Source of the DNA: Janthinobacterium sp. PAMC25594
Lineage (GTDB): Bacteria > Pseudomonadota > Gammaproteobacteria > Burkholderiales > Burkholderiaceae_D
Direction: 5' to 3'
DNA length: 64,000 nucleotides
NCBI RefSeq assembly: GCF_019443505.1
Contig: NZ_CP080377.1
Coordinates: 3,534,001-3,598,000, forward strand
Every line of letters starts with the position of its first letter. The stretch's first letter is position 1. Below, in pieces: positions 10,035 through 18,157 of this stretch. The position numbers and the translations under genes were made by a program. The notes under the pieces were generated by a model. That model saw nothing but the letters and a program-made list of their open reading frames with translations. It did no database searches and was not told the origin of the DNA.

Positions 10035-11444
10035 CTATTCATGCGGCTCTGCAGCGGGTGCCGCTACGCCCTTGCCCACTTGATACCAGTCAACTTTACG
10101 CGTCGCCACCATGATGGCGGCCAGCACGGCGAACAACAGGATGCTGCCCATCACCAGCGCATTGTTTTCCGAGCTCAGCAAGCCATACAGGGCGCCATAC
10201 AGCGCCGTCAACGCCATGCCGAAGCCGATGCCGCGCCAGCCGTTGTGCAGCACGTGCGCCAGATAAAAGCTGGTCAGCGCGATACAGGCGGCGCTGGCGA
10301 TCAGATAGGCGGCGAGGAAGGCGATGTGCTCGGCCAGGCCCACCAGCAGCAGGAAGAAGATCACCAGCGACAGGCCTACCAGCAAGTACTGCACCGGGTG
10401 GATCGGCAGACTCTTCAGGATTTCAAAGATGAAGAAGGCGGCAAAGGTCAGCGCCACGAACAGCAAGCCATATTTGGTGGCGCGGTCCGATTGCGAATAC
10501 ACATTCACCGGCTCGATGAAGCCCACACTGAAGCGGTCCACCTGGCCCAGCGGCGCACTGTCGGGCACCTTGAATTCCCCCTCGATGGTGCTCAGCTGCG
10601 TTTGCGCATTGGTGGCCAGCGAGGAGATGCTCCACTCAACCTGAAAGCCATCGGCGTTGATCTGGCGGAGTTTCGGCGACGGCAGGAAGCGCCCGCCAAA
10701 CTGCGGATGGGGCCAGTTCGACTTGATGCGGATCTGGCTGTTTTTCGCCACCGGCACGAAATGCTGGCGTTCGATGCCGTCCAACCCCAGGTCAAAGCTG
10801 AATTTCACCTGTTGCGCTTGCGCCAGCGGCATGGCGCCCAGCGGCGCATGCAGGCCGCTGCGGAAGGCAAACAAGTCGGTGCCCTGCTCGAACTCGATCT
10901 TCTGCCCGCCCCAGTCGATTTTCGGGATATTACGGATGCCGCGCACGTCCTCGATGGACAGAGCGACGAAAGGCGCGCCCAGGGTCATGCGCGAGTCCGG
11001 CGACTTGCGCGGCAACTGCGTGCTGGCCGGCAACGTAAAATCTCCCTTGAAGGCATGCTGGCCGCTGTAGACCAGCACCTGGTGGATGCCGCGGTAACGG
11101 CGGTCCGTGTCGATATTGCCATTGATCTGCAAGTCGTTCGGATACACGAGCAAGCGGCGCTGCACCGTGCGGTGCAGCAACTCCGTGCGCACAGGCGCTT
11201 TCGCATCCCTGTCATCGCCTTTGGCCACCTCCACGCGCTCTTCATATTGCTCCGTGTAGGGAATCACCAGGATGGGACCGATGATGGTTTGTTCGCGCAC
11301 CGAATCGGCGGCGATGCTGTTGACGGCTTCCTGGCGGAATTCCATCCGCTCCTTGATCGTTTCCTGAATCATCAGCAGAGGCAGGCCGATCAGCAACATC
11401 AGGCCGAACACGATCAACGCTTTGACGAATAGAGTTTTTTGCAT
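10035..11444 (-). CDS. creD: CreD-like inner-membrane protein
   Basis: 469 aa, recognised as the CreD family of inner-membrane proteins that are targets of CreBC and influence envelope or beta-lactam phenotypes in gammaproteobacteria; the molecular function is unknown. The first 25 residues are a membrane anchor (MQKTLFVKALIVFGLMLLIG). A long periplasmic domain follows, and the C-terminal third has five to six hydrophobic segments, including LPIHPVQYLLVGLSLVIFFL. The ATG at 11444 has AAGGA upstream; longer in-frame extensions run through the repeat element and are rejected. It lies downstream of creC with 248 nt between, so it may share the creB promoter. No obvious TTCACN6TTCAC CreB box was seen. 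Confidence 0.88.
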   Translation of the reverse strand: MQKTLFVKALIVFGLMLLIGLPLLMIQETIKERMEFRQEAVNSIAADSVREQTIIGPILVIPYTEQYEERVEVAKGDDRDAKAPVRTELLHRTVQRRLLVYPNDLQINGNIDTDRRYRGIHQVLVYSGQHAFKGDFTLPASTQLPRKSPDSRMTLGAPFVALSIEDVRGIRNIPKIDWGGQKIEFEQGTDLFAFRSGLHAPLGAMPLAQAQQVKFSFDLGLDGIERQHFVPVAKNSQIRIKSNWPHPQFGGRFLPSPKLRQINADGFQVEWSISSLATNAQTQLSTIEGEFKVPDSAPLGQVDRFSVGFIEPVNVYSQSDRATKYGLLFVALTFAAFFIFEILKSLPIHPVQYLLVGLSLVIFFLLLVGLAEHIAFLAAYLIASAACIALTSFYLAHVLHNGWRGIGFGMALTALYGALYGLLSSENNALVMGSILLFAVLAAIMVATRKVDWYQVGKGVAAPAAEPHE

Positions 11445-11535
11445 GGCGCATCCTTGAAGTAAGGCGGCCAGTGTAGAAAAATCATGTGCGCTGATGATGC
11501 GCTGCGTGTGAAGTCTGCAGATAAATGCACGCCAA

Positions 11536-11693
11536 GAGCCTATCCCAGCAGATGAATACATCCCCTGCTGGCGCCCCTCAGAAGCGGGGACTGCGTTGAT
11601 CGTCGTCGCGTGGCTCGCCACGCGTCCTCCTCACGCCTTGTCCGCGCTCCTGATGAACTACCAGCAGATGACGCTCCCTACTGGGATAGCCTC
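11536..11693. repeat. 158-bp inverted-repeat-bounded element between creC and creD
   Basis: Terminal arms GAGCCTATCCCAGCAG (11536-11551) and CTACTGGGATAGCCTC (11678-11693) are inverted repeats with two mismatches in 16. The centre holds a perfect hairpin, CGCGTGGC-TC-GCCACGCG (11607-11624), and CATCTGCTGG recurs near both ends on the minus strand. The right arm touches the creC stop codon. There is no coding potential of its own. It resembles a small non-autonomous mobile element or dispersed structured repeat; no target-site duplication could be confirmed by eye. Confidence 0.6.
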
Positions 11694-13114
11694 TAAGCCA
11701 GCGGCAGGCACAGGCGCGCGCAGGCACCGCCTTCCGCATGATTGAGCACTTCGACCGTGCCGCCATGCAGCGAGGCCACCTCGCGCACGAAGGGCAGGCC
11801 CAGGCCCGTGCTCTTGCCAGCACTCGGGCGCGGCAGCGAGTAAAAGCGCTCGAAGACGCGCTCCAGCGCATACGCGGGGATGCCCTCACCGCGGTCGCGC
11901 ACGGCAATTTCCACCTGGCTGCCGTGGCGCCGCGCCGTCAGGTCGATGCCGCTACCCGGTGGCGCGAAGCCAGCCGCGTTGTCGAGCAAGTTGCCCAGCG
12001 CCTGGCGCAGCAGCAGGGCGTCGCCCGCCACGCTCCCCTCTTCCGCCTGCACCTGCAGGCGCACGCCGCGCGCCGCCAGGGTGGCGGCCGCGTCCTGCGC
12101 CACTTGCGCCAGCAGCGGCCCCAGCGCGATGCGCTCGGGCTTATCCAGGCGCTGCTGCTTTTCCACGCGCACCAGGGCCAGCAGCTTGTCGATCAGTTGC
12201 CGCTGGCGCGCATTCTGTTCCAGGATACTGGCCAGGAACTGGCGCCGCTCGGCCGGCGGCATGTCTTCCTGCAGCAGCTCGGCCGATGCCTGGATGGCGG
12301 CGATCGGGCTTTTCAATTCATGCGCCAGGGCGTGCATCAGCTGCTCCACGTATTCCTTGCCTTCCAGGCGCGTGCGCATCGCCTCCAGCGCCCGCCCCAG
12401 GGTGCCGATTTCATTATTGCCCAACGCCGGCAGCGCCACCTTGCGCCCTGCTTCCACGTCGCCGATGTAATGCATCAGCTTGCCCAGCGCATGGTGCAGC
12501 CACCAGGCGAATGCCAGGCCGATCAGCAACGACAGCAGCAACAGGATGGCGCCGCGCTGCAATATCTTGCGCTGGCTGCGTTCGACAAAGGCTTGCACGC
12601 TGGCATTCGGTTTGGCCACCGTCAGCACGCCGATCACTGCATTGCCGTCGCGGATCGGTGCGGCCACATGCATCACCGTCGACATCTCGTCGTCGGGCCG
12701 GCTGCGCGTGCTGCGCGCGCCATACTTGCCCTGCAAGGTCAGATACACGTCATTCCAGCGCGAATAGTCGCGCCCCACGTCGCGGCCGCTGGAGTCGAAC
12801 AGCACGATGCCGTGCCGGTCCGTGATGGTGATACGGTAATCGAGCGTGCGCTTGCGCACGCCATTGATATTGACGTCCACGCCATGGCGCGCATAGTCCT
12901 GCATGCGCTCGGCCACGGGCGACTGCGCCAGCGTGCCCGCCTTCAAGTCGGGCGCCACCAGGCTGGCCAGCAGTTGCGAGGTATCGACCAGGGTGTCTTC
13001 CAGGGTCGAGCGCACACCCGGCTTGACCTGCTCCACGAAGACGTTCAGCAAGAACCACGCGGCCAGGCCGACGATCAGGAAGTAGCCGAGCAGGATACGC
13101 AGGCCGATCTTCAT
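11693..13114 (-). CDS. creC: CreC-like sensor histidine kinase
   Basis: 473 aa membrane histidine kinase. TM1 is at about residues 7-27, a periplasmic sensor domain at about 28-185, TM2 at about 188-206 (AILLLLSLLIGLAFAWWLHH), then a HAMP linker. The HisKA box is ALAHELKSP with His265. A HATPase domain carries the N-box LRQALGNLLDNAAGF, DRGEGIP and STGLGLPFVREVA. The start at 13114 overlaps the creB stop as ATGA, indicating coupled translation. It should phosphorylate the CreB product; the signal is unknown. Its stop codon abuts the 158-bp inverted-repeat element, which may be a late insertion in the operon. Confidence 0.9.
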   Translation of the reverse strand: MKIGLRILLGYFLIVGLAAWFLLNVFVEQVKPGVRSTLEDTLVDTSQLLASLVAPDLKAGTLAQSPVAERMQDYARHGVDVNINGVRKRTLDYRITITDRHGIVLFDSSGRDVGRDYSRWNDVYLTLQGKYGARSTRSRPDDEMSTVMHVAAPIRDGNAVIGVLTVAKPNASVQAFVERSQRKILQRGAILLLLSLLIGLAFAWWLHHALGKLMHYIGDVEAGRKVALPALGNNEIGTLGRALEAMRTRLEGKEYVEQLMHALAHELKSPIAAIQASAELLQEDMPPAERRQFLASILEQNARQRQLIDKLLALVRVEKQQRLDKPERIALGPLLAQVAQDAAATLAARGVRLQVQAEEGSVAGDALLLRQALGNLLDNAAGFAPPGSGIDLTARRHGSQVEIAVRDRGEGIPAYALERVFERFYSLPRPSAGKSTGLGLPFVREVASLHGGTVEVLNHAEGGACARLCLPLA

Positions 13115-13785
13115 GCGCCGGCCAGGCTGTAGCCGAGGCCACGGTGGGTGTGGATGGGGTCGGCCTGCGCATCGATGGCGCGCAGCTTGGCACGCAGCGA
13201 TTTGACATGCGCATCGACGGTACGATCGAGCGTGTCGGGCGCTGCGCTCCACACGCGCTCCATCAGCTGCGCGCGCGACAGCACGTGGCCCGGGTGCTCC
13301 AGCAAGGTTTTCAGCAGCAGGTACTCGTAACGGGTCAGGTCCAGCGGCTGGCCGTGAAACAGTACCCTCGCCTCCAGCGCGCGCAACTCGAAACGCGCCG
13401 GCGCCGGCGCGACGCCCGCGCCAGCGCGGCGCAGGATGACGCGGATGCGCGCCACCAGTTCGCGCGGCGAGAACGGCTTGGTGACGTAATCATCGGCGCC
13501 GATTTCCAGGCCGACGATACGGTCGATTTCATCGCTGCGGGCCGTCAGGAAGATCACCGGCACGTCGGAAAACTGGCGCAGCCGGCGACACACTTCCAGC
13601 CCGCTCATGTCGGGCAAGCCGATATCGAGCACCACCAGTTGCGGTGCGGCCTCACTGCGCAGCACGGCAAGCGCCTGCTCACCCAAGGTCACATGGCGCG
13701 GCGTAAAGCCGTCCGTGCGCAAGGCATAGGCGATGCTGTCGGCTATCGCCTGTTCATCTTCCACGATCAGGACAGTCTTGGACAT
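13111..13785 (-). CDS. creB: CreB-like OmpR-family response regulator
   Basis: 224 aa. The receiver domain (1-120) has the acidic pair ED at 9-10, phosphoacceptor Asp54 (VVLDIGLPDMSG), TAR and Lys in DDYVTKPFSPREL. The C-terminal winged helix (about 135-224) has TRYEYLLLKTLLEHPGHVLS and RTVDAHVKSLRAKL. The start MSKTVLIVED at 13785 is preferred; ATG at 13800 is also downstream of the promoter and possible, while starts further upstream precede the promoter. First gene of creB-creC-creD. Confidence 0.9.
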   Translation of the reverse strand: MSKTVLIVEDEQAIADSIAYALRTDGFTPRHVTLGEQALAVLRSEAAPQLVVLDIGLPDMSGLEVCRRLRQFSDVPVIFLTARSDEIDRIVGLEIGADDYVTKPFSPRELVARIRVILRRAGAGVAPAPARFELRALEARVLFHGQPLDLTRYEYLLLKTLLEHPGHVLSRAQLMERVWSAAPDTLDRTVDAHVKSLRAKLRAIDAQADPIHTHRGLGYSLAGA

Positions 13786-13816
13786 GGCGGCGGCACGCAT
13801 TAATGGACAAGTCCGG

Positions 13817-13846
13817 AGTATCCCTGAAGCGGGCAAGCGGCGTCAA
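13817..13846 (-). promoter_or_regulatory. sigma70 promoter of creBCD
   Basis: On the minus strand TTGACG (13846-13841), an 18-nt spacer, then GATACT (13822-13817), with a predicted start near 13810 about 25 nt before the creB ATG. The -35 matches five of six consensus bases. Confidence 0.6.
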
Positions 13847-13870
13847 TCGCGCGCCTTGCCGTGCGCTGGC

Positions 13871-13898
13871 AAAAAGCCGCCCGACCTAAGGCCGGGCG
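13871..13898 (-). terminator. Intrinsic terminator after DUF817 remnant
   Basis: Minus strand CGCCCGGC-CTTAG-GTCGGGCG followed by GCTTTTT: an 8-bp GC stem with one G-U pair and a U tract. It overlaps the end of the decayed DUF817 frame and would also insulate creB. Confidence 0.75.
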
Positions 13899-14311
13899 AC
13901 GTGGATGCTGGCCTTGATGTGCTTGAGGTGGGCCACGATGGTGAACGTCATCACCACCAGCAGCGACCATGCACTCCATTAGGTGCTGATGTTTTCGGCC
14001 AGCCAGATAAAGAAGCCGACCAGCACGAAACCGAGCAGCAAGGGCATGCCGCGGTCGCGGTCGAGCGGACGGAACACCACGGTGGTGCGCGCGTACAAGC
14101 CCAGCGCGCAGGCGGCCAGATACCAGCGGTAGTCGCCGATGCAGTGATGGGTGAAGAAGTTGGCGTAGATGAGCAGCGCGATCAGCACCGCCATCCAGTA
14201 CGGCGGATGGTGGCGGATCCGCATGTCGAGCAGGCGCCAGGTCTGGATGATGTAGCTGCCGACGGCCGCATACATGAAGCCGGAAAACAGGGGGACGCCG
14301 AACACCTTGCC
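13886..14311 (-). pseudogene. Decayed DUF817 membrane protein gene
   Basis: The minus frame from 14311 reads GKVFGVPLFSGFMYAAVGSY, then PPYWMAVLIALLIYANFFTH and LGFVLVGFFIWLAENIST, all typical of DUF817 integral membrane proteins of unknown function. It meets a TAA at 13979. After that stop the same frame continues with WSLLVVMTFTIVAHLKHIKA to TAG at 13886, which resembles the family C-terminus. From memory the family is about 270 residues, so roughly the first 100 residues are gone and a short segment around the TAA appears deleted. Upstream the frame runs into the terminator of the neighbouring receptor gene, so no native start remains. Most likely non-functional. Confidence 0.7.
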
Positions 14312-14324
14312 TCGATGGCAGGGC

Positions 14325-14354
14325 AAAAAAAACCAGGCACGAGGCCTGGTTTTT
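14325..14354 (-). terminator. Intrinsic terminator of the TonB-dependent receptor gene
   Basis: Minus strand AACCAGGC-CTCGT-GCCTGGTT followed by six T residues, a textbook rho-independent terminator about 50 nt after the receptor stop codon. A second GC hairpin without a T tract (CGCCCGG...CCGGGCG, 14359-14380) lies between. Confidence 0.9.
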
Positions 14355-14402
14355 GACACGCCCGGCATCGGCACCGGGCGGTGGGGTATCAACTGACGAC
14401 GA

Positions 14403-17225
14403 TCAGAGGAAGGTGTAGCTGGCCGTTACACCGATACGACGCATCTGGAACGATTCAGCGTAGCCTCTGCGCCACTGCACTGGTGCAGCCTTGTCGAACA
14501 GATTGTCAATGAACAGGCTCAGACGCGTGTTCTTGATGCCGCCGTACGACAGGTTGTAGTCGACCGTGGTGTTGCTGCCTACGCGCGAGCAAACACCCAT
14601 GTTCTCAGCCGAAACCTTGTTGGTGACGCAGTAGGTTGGCGAAGTCTGGCTGTCGTTGCTAAAACCGCTGGCGTAGTTCAGGGTCATGCCGTGGTCAAAC
14701 GAGCCGGTCTTCAAGCTGGCGCGCAACTTGGTTTTCAGGCGCGAACCCAGGTCATAGTTACCTGCCAGGTTAGTGTCATAGGCATTGTCGGTCACGCTGA
14801 ACTCCTGGTACTTCCACAGGTAGCTACCTTCCAGTTTCAGGCGAACCTGGCCGATACTGGTGTTGAAACGGCCACCCGCGTCAAAGTCGAAGCCCGAAGC
14901 ACGGGTCTTGCCGCTGTTGACGTATGGGTTGTACAGCAGGCCGATCGAGCCAACGCCGCCGAAGTTGGTGGTATTGCCTGGTGCGTATTTGTTCACCAGC
15001 GCCAGGAATTGCGCATCGGAAGCAGAGTTATCGACACGCACCAACTGTCCGGCTGGCAGACCAGCTTCGCCGCGCAGGATGTCAGCCACGCCACGGGTAC
15101 CGATTTCGTCCTTGCGTTCGATATGGTAGTAGTCCAGTGCCACAGTCCAGTTCTTGACCGGTTCGAAAACGAAACCGGCGGTGATCGAACGCGAGGTTTC
15201 CGGTTTCAGGTCCTTGTTCGCCGACACGAAGCTAGGCACGCCGCCTTTGCAATCACTGTTCTGGAAGGTGTTGCCCTGAGCCTTGTCGACGCTGGTGGCT
15301 GCTGGATTGTTCTGCACCAGCTTGTTCAAGGTACTGGCGGTTGCGCAACGGCGTGGATCGCTGACATCGGTGGCAAACGAGCTGCGGCCCAGGCCATTAC
15401 CGGTTTCCACGATGTTAGGCGCACGGAAGCCGCCAGCGGCCGTGGCCCGCAACAACAGGGTATCGGTGGCGTTGACGCGCAGGCCCAGCTTCGGCGAGAA
15501 GTGCACGTCGCTGTTGGTGGACTTGTCGGCACGTACCGCGGCGCTCACTTCCACACGCTTGACCACCGGAATGGTCGCTTCCGCGAACAGCGCGTAGTGA
15601 TCCATGGTGTCCTTGACCTGCAGGCCGGCGATGCCGACCAGGTCACCACGCAGCACGTTGTCCGAGCTGGCCATCTCATACTTTTCGCGGCGGATGTCGG
15701 TACCGAACGCCACGTTCAAAGGACCGGCTGGCAATTGCGCCACTTCACCGGACACGGTTGCGTCGATGAAGGTGATCTTCGACTCGCCCTTGGTGGTACG
15801 CACCGGGAACATCGACTCCAGCAGCGCGGTATCGTTTTGCTGGCCGAACTTGTAGGTGCCGTTGACGATGGCATTGTTGTAACCGGTAGCGCTCACGGCA
15901 CGGGTGGCCTTGTTGGCTTTCGAGTTCATGTAGCCGACTGCGGATTTCCAGTCGAAATTGCCGATGTCGCCGTTCAGGCTCAGCATGACGCGCGTCTGGT
16001 CGGATTCGGTGCGGTTGAAGTTGAAGCCGTTGCCGGTATCCATCATGCGGGCACGGTATTCCACCGGTACGCCGTAAGGGTTGTTGGCGTGGCCAACTGG
16101 CAATTTTGGATAGAAGTATGGACCGACCATCTTGCCGTTTATCGCGTCGTACCAGGTGCTCGGCGACGTGGTGGCGCTACCGTTGCTGACGTTGAACGGG
16201 GGGACGATGTAATCGTTGCTGGCGCCGGCATTGGTGATCTCGAAGTTGGCGTCGATGTTCTTGCCAATGCGGAAGTGCGTGTTGCTGGCCAGCGCATAGC
16301 GCTTGGCATTGGTGGTCAGGCCGCTGTACGGCAAGATATCCATCTTGCACAGCTTGTCTTTCGGGTCGATCTTGTCGGCCGGGCAGCCGGGCGCGGCGAC
16401 GATGTTCGTGCTGTTCAGGAAGTAGTTGCCGGTTGGCGAGAACGCACTCGGGGCGTCCCAGGTCGAACGGCCCGGGGTCTGGCGGTGCCATTCAGGGTAG
16501 TGGCTGCGCAGGTCGCCAGCGGTGTAACCGTCGTTCTTGTAGGATTCGTACGTCAGGTAGGTGTTGAAACCATCCTTGTCGATATCGCCGTAACCGACGA
16601 TGCCGGAAACATTGCGGCTGCGCTGGTCTTTGAAACCGTCGGTTTCCTTGTAGTTGCCGGTGATCTTGGCGCCTTCAAAGTTTTTCAGCAGGATGATGTT
16701 GATGACGCCAGCGATGGCGTCGGAACCGTAGATTGCCGAAGCGCCGTCTTTCAGGATCTCGATGCGCTCGATGGCGGCAGCCGGGATCGCATCCAGGTTG
16801 GTGAAGTTCTGTTGTGCGCCATCGGCGAGGCCGTATTGTGCAATGCGGCGGCCATTGACCAGCACCAGGGTAGCGACCTTGCCCAGGCCACGCATGCCCA
16901 CGCCCGAGGAGCCCGTAGCAAAGCTGCCGGAGCTGGAGCTTGCCGAGTCGATCGAGGTGCTGATGGCGGCGGAGGAATTCAGGATGCCCAGCGCCGTGGT
17001 CTGGCCGGTGCGCTCGATGTCGTCGCGGGTCAGAACCTGCAGCGAGCCAGCTGTTTCAGCTTCGGTACGCTTGATACTACTACCGGTGACTTCGACGCGC
17101 TGCAGTTTTTCTACAGGCTCGGCAGTTGTTTGTGCTGTGGCGTATTGAGAGAAGGCTAATGTCAATGCAATTGCAAGCGTGCTTTTCTTCAACCGTGGTG
17201 TATTGTTATTTACCGTACTTTTCAA
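14403..17225 (-). CDS. TonB-dependent outer-membrane receptor
   Basis: 940 aa with a Sec signal peptide (about residues 14-31, LKKSTLAIALTLAFSQYATA, cleavage near ATA-Q). The plug domain at about 45-180 starts with VEVTGSSIKRTEAETAGSLQ and includes RIEILKDGASAIYGSDAIAG; a 22-strand barrel follows and ends RRIGVTASYTFL with a terminal aromatic/Leu. The start is TTG with GAGGAG at ideal spacing. The long plug resembles receptors of oligosaccharide/peptide type rather than classic siderophore receptors, but the substrate cannot be read from sequence. No partner transport genes adjoin it. Its own terminator follows. Confidence 0.92.
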   Translation of the reverse strand: MKSTVNNNTPRLKKSTLAIALTLAFSQYATAQTTAEPVEKLQRVEVTGSSIKRTEAETAGSLQVLTRDDIERTGQTTALGILNSSAAISTSIDSASSSSGSFATGSSGVGMRGLGKVATLVLVNGRRIAQYGLADGAQQNFTNLDAIPAAAIERIEILKDGASAIYGSDAIAGVINIILLKNFEGAKITGNYKETDGFKDQRSRNVSGIVGYGDIDKDGFNTYLTYESYKNDGYTAGDLRSHYPEWHRQTPGRSTWDAPSAFSPTGNYFLNSTNIVAAPGCPADKIDPKDKLCKMDILPYSGLTTNAKRYALASNTHFRIGKNIDANFEITNAGASNDYIVPPFNVSNGSATTSPSTWYDAINGKMVGPYFYPKLPVGHANNPYGVPVEYRARMMDTGNGFNFNRTESDQTRVMLSLNGDIGNFDWKSAVGYMNSKANKATRAVSATGYNNAIVNGTYKFGQQNDTALLESMFPVRTTKGESKITFIDATVSGEVAQLPAGPLNVAFGTDIRREKYEMASSDNVLRGDLVGIAGLQVKDTMDHYALFAEATIPVVKRVEVSAAVRADKSTNSDVHFSPKLGLRVNATDTLLLRATAAGGFRAPNIVETGNGLGRSSFATDVSDPRRCATASTLNKLVQNNPAATSVDKAQGNTFQNSDCKGGVPSFVSANKDLKPETSRSITAGFVFEPVKNWTVALDYYHIERKDEIGTRGVADILRGEAGLPAGQLVRVDNSASDAQFLALVNKYAPGNTTNFGGVGSIGLLYNPYVNSGKTRASGFDFDAGGRFNTSIGQVRLKLEGSYLWKYQEFSVTDNAYDTNLAGNYDLGSRLKTKLRASLKTGSFDHGMTLNYASGFSNDSQTSPTYCVTNKVSAENMGVCSRVGSNTTVDYNLSYGGIKNTRLSLFIDNLFDKAAPVQWRRGYAESFQMRRIGVTASYTFL

Positions 17226-17660
17226 GACTACTCCTCAAATATTATTTTCGTTTTGTAAATCGATACGTCTCGTTGACCGTTTTTGTAAAAAAGTCATACA
17301 TTCTCGCCGTATATTACAAATTTCTCACATTGAGGCCACGCAAGGAAGGGGGAAATTAACAATTGTTGTTTTAATCCGACTTTATCCGCCAACTTGTTGT
17401 TTTCCGGGATCAATTTGGCCTGTGCCGGCCTGGTCCGCCAGTTTGGATAACGATAGAAAAAGAAAGTAAAGCGGAGAAAGAGAACGGGGAGTGAAAGATG
17501 TACGGCGTAAACGCAATACTGCGGGCCAATAGCAATGGGGCCGGGCGCACTCACGCTTGTGAGCAGGCCCGGCCCCATCATCAGGCAGCGGGACACCCCG
17601 CCAGCCTGGAACAGCTGTCAACACCTGATGCTACGGTATTGTCAGCCGCCCTTGAAACTC
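17226..17660. other. 435-nt intergenic region between rpsJ and the receptor gene
   Basis: No gene is seen. Near the receptor end the sequence is AT-rich (17230-17330) and should hold the receptor promoter, but no clear -35/-10 pair was found. AAAACAACAA occurs twice on the minus strand near 17363-17402. A strong 44-nt hairpin lies at 17535-17578, listed separately. Confidence 0.6.
17535..17578. terminator. Long GC-rich hairpin downstream of rpsJ
   Basis: Perfect 12-bp arms ATGGGGCCGGGC (17535-17546) and GCCCGGCCCCAT (17567-17578) enclose a 3x3 internal loop and a second 5-bp stem CTCAC-GCTT-GTGAG. It lies about 80 nt after the rpsJ stop. It lacks a U tract on either strand, so it may be an RNA-stabilising 3' end or a weak bidirectional terminator rather than a classical intrinsic one. 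Confidence 0.5.
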
Positions 17661-17978
17661 TTATTGCAGTTTGATTTCAACATCAACACCAGCTGGCAGG
17701 TCCAGCTTCATCAGCGCGTCAACGGTTTTGTCCGTTGGGTCAACGATGTCCATCAGGCGTTGGTGCGTACGGATCTCGAACTGATCGCGCGAAGTTTTGT
17801 TGACGTGCGGGGAACGCAGCACATCGAAACGTTGAATACGGGTAGGCAGTGGTACTGGGCCTTTGACGACAGCGCCGGTGCGCTTCGCGGTTTCAACGAT
17901 TTCCAGAGCGGACTGGTCGATCAGTTTGTAATCGAAAGCCTTCAGGCGGATACGGATTTTTTGGTTTGGTGCCGACAT
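17661..17978 (-). CDS. rpsJ: 30S ribosomal protein S10
   Basis: 105 aa S10, also the antitermination factor NusE. It has [20 protein letters not shown] and the loop [25 protein letters not shown] precedes the ATG. It lies 179 nt after tuf; an extended -10 element (TGCTATCAT on the minus strand, about 18065-18073) in that gap could serve it. Unusually, rplC does not follow: a receptor gene, a decayed gene and creBCD intervene. Confidence 0.98.
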   Translation of the reverse strand: MSAPNQKIRIRLKAFDYKLIDQSALEIVETAKRTGAVVKGPVPLPTRIQRFDVLRSPHVNKTSRDQFEIRTHQRLMDIVDPTDKTVDALMKLDLPAGVDVEIKLQ

Positions 17979-18106
17979 GATATTTCCTTAAAAGAACGAA
18001 CCGCGCAGTCTGCACGGCAATGAGGTCATACGGGAATTTCTGACGCAACAACCGTCAGGGTCGACATGATAGCACCAAAATGCTTGCCAACCCCGGCAGT
18101 TGAATA

Positions 18107-18142
18107 AAAAGAAGGGCGCCGGGCGACGACGCGTCTTCTTTT
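18107..18142 (-). terminator. Candidate terminator between tuf and rpsJ
   Basis: Arms AAAAGAAG and CTTCTTTT (8 bp) enclose a 20-nt GC-rich loop that can pair further; on the minus strand the right arm runs into TTATT. It lies 16-51 nt after the tuf stop. The outer stem is AT-rich, so it may only attenuate readthrough into rpsJ. Confidence 0.45.
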
Positions 18143-18157
18143 ATGCAGGCTTAAGAA

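Noticed and set aside
10041..11432. 463-codon plus-strand frame opposite creD
   Set aside because: Antisense frame of CreD; composition dominated by His, Gln and Arg as expected of a shadow.
11242..11907. Small minus-strand frames spanning the creC-creD gap as an extra gene
   Set aside because: They run across the 158-bp inverted-repeat element and into neighbouring genes in wrong frames; no SD and no protein-like composition.
14691..17159. 822-codon open frame on the plus strand opposite the TonB-dependent receptor
   Set aside because: Shadow of the receptor gene. The receptor has a signal peptide, plug motifs, SD and terminator; the shadow has none of these.
17226..17660. Possible small RNA gene between rpsJ and the receptor
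   Set aside because: Only the 17535-17578 hairpin is structured, with no promoter and no U tract; evidence is insufficient for an RNA gene.
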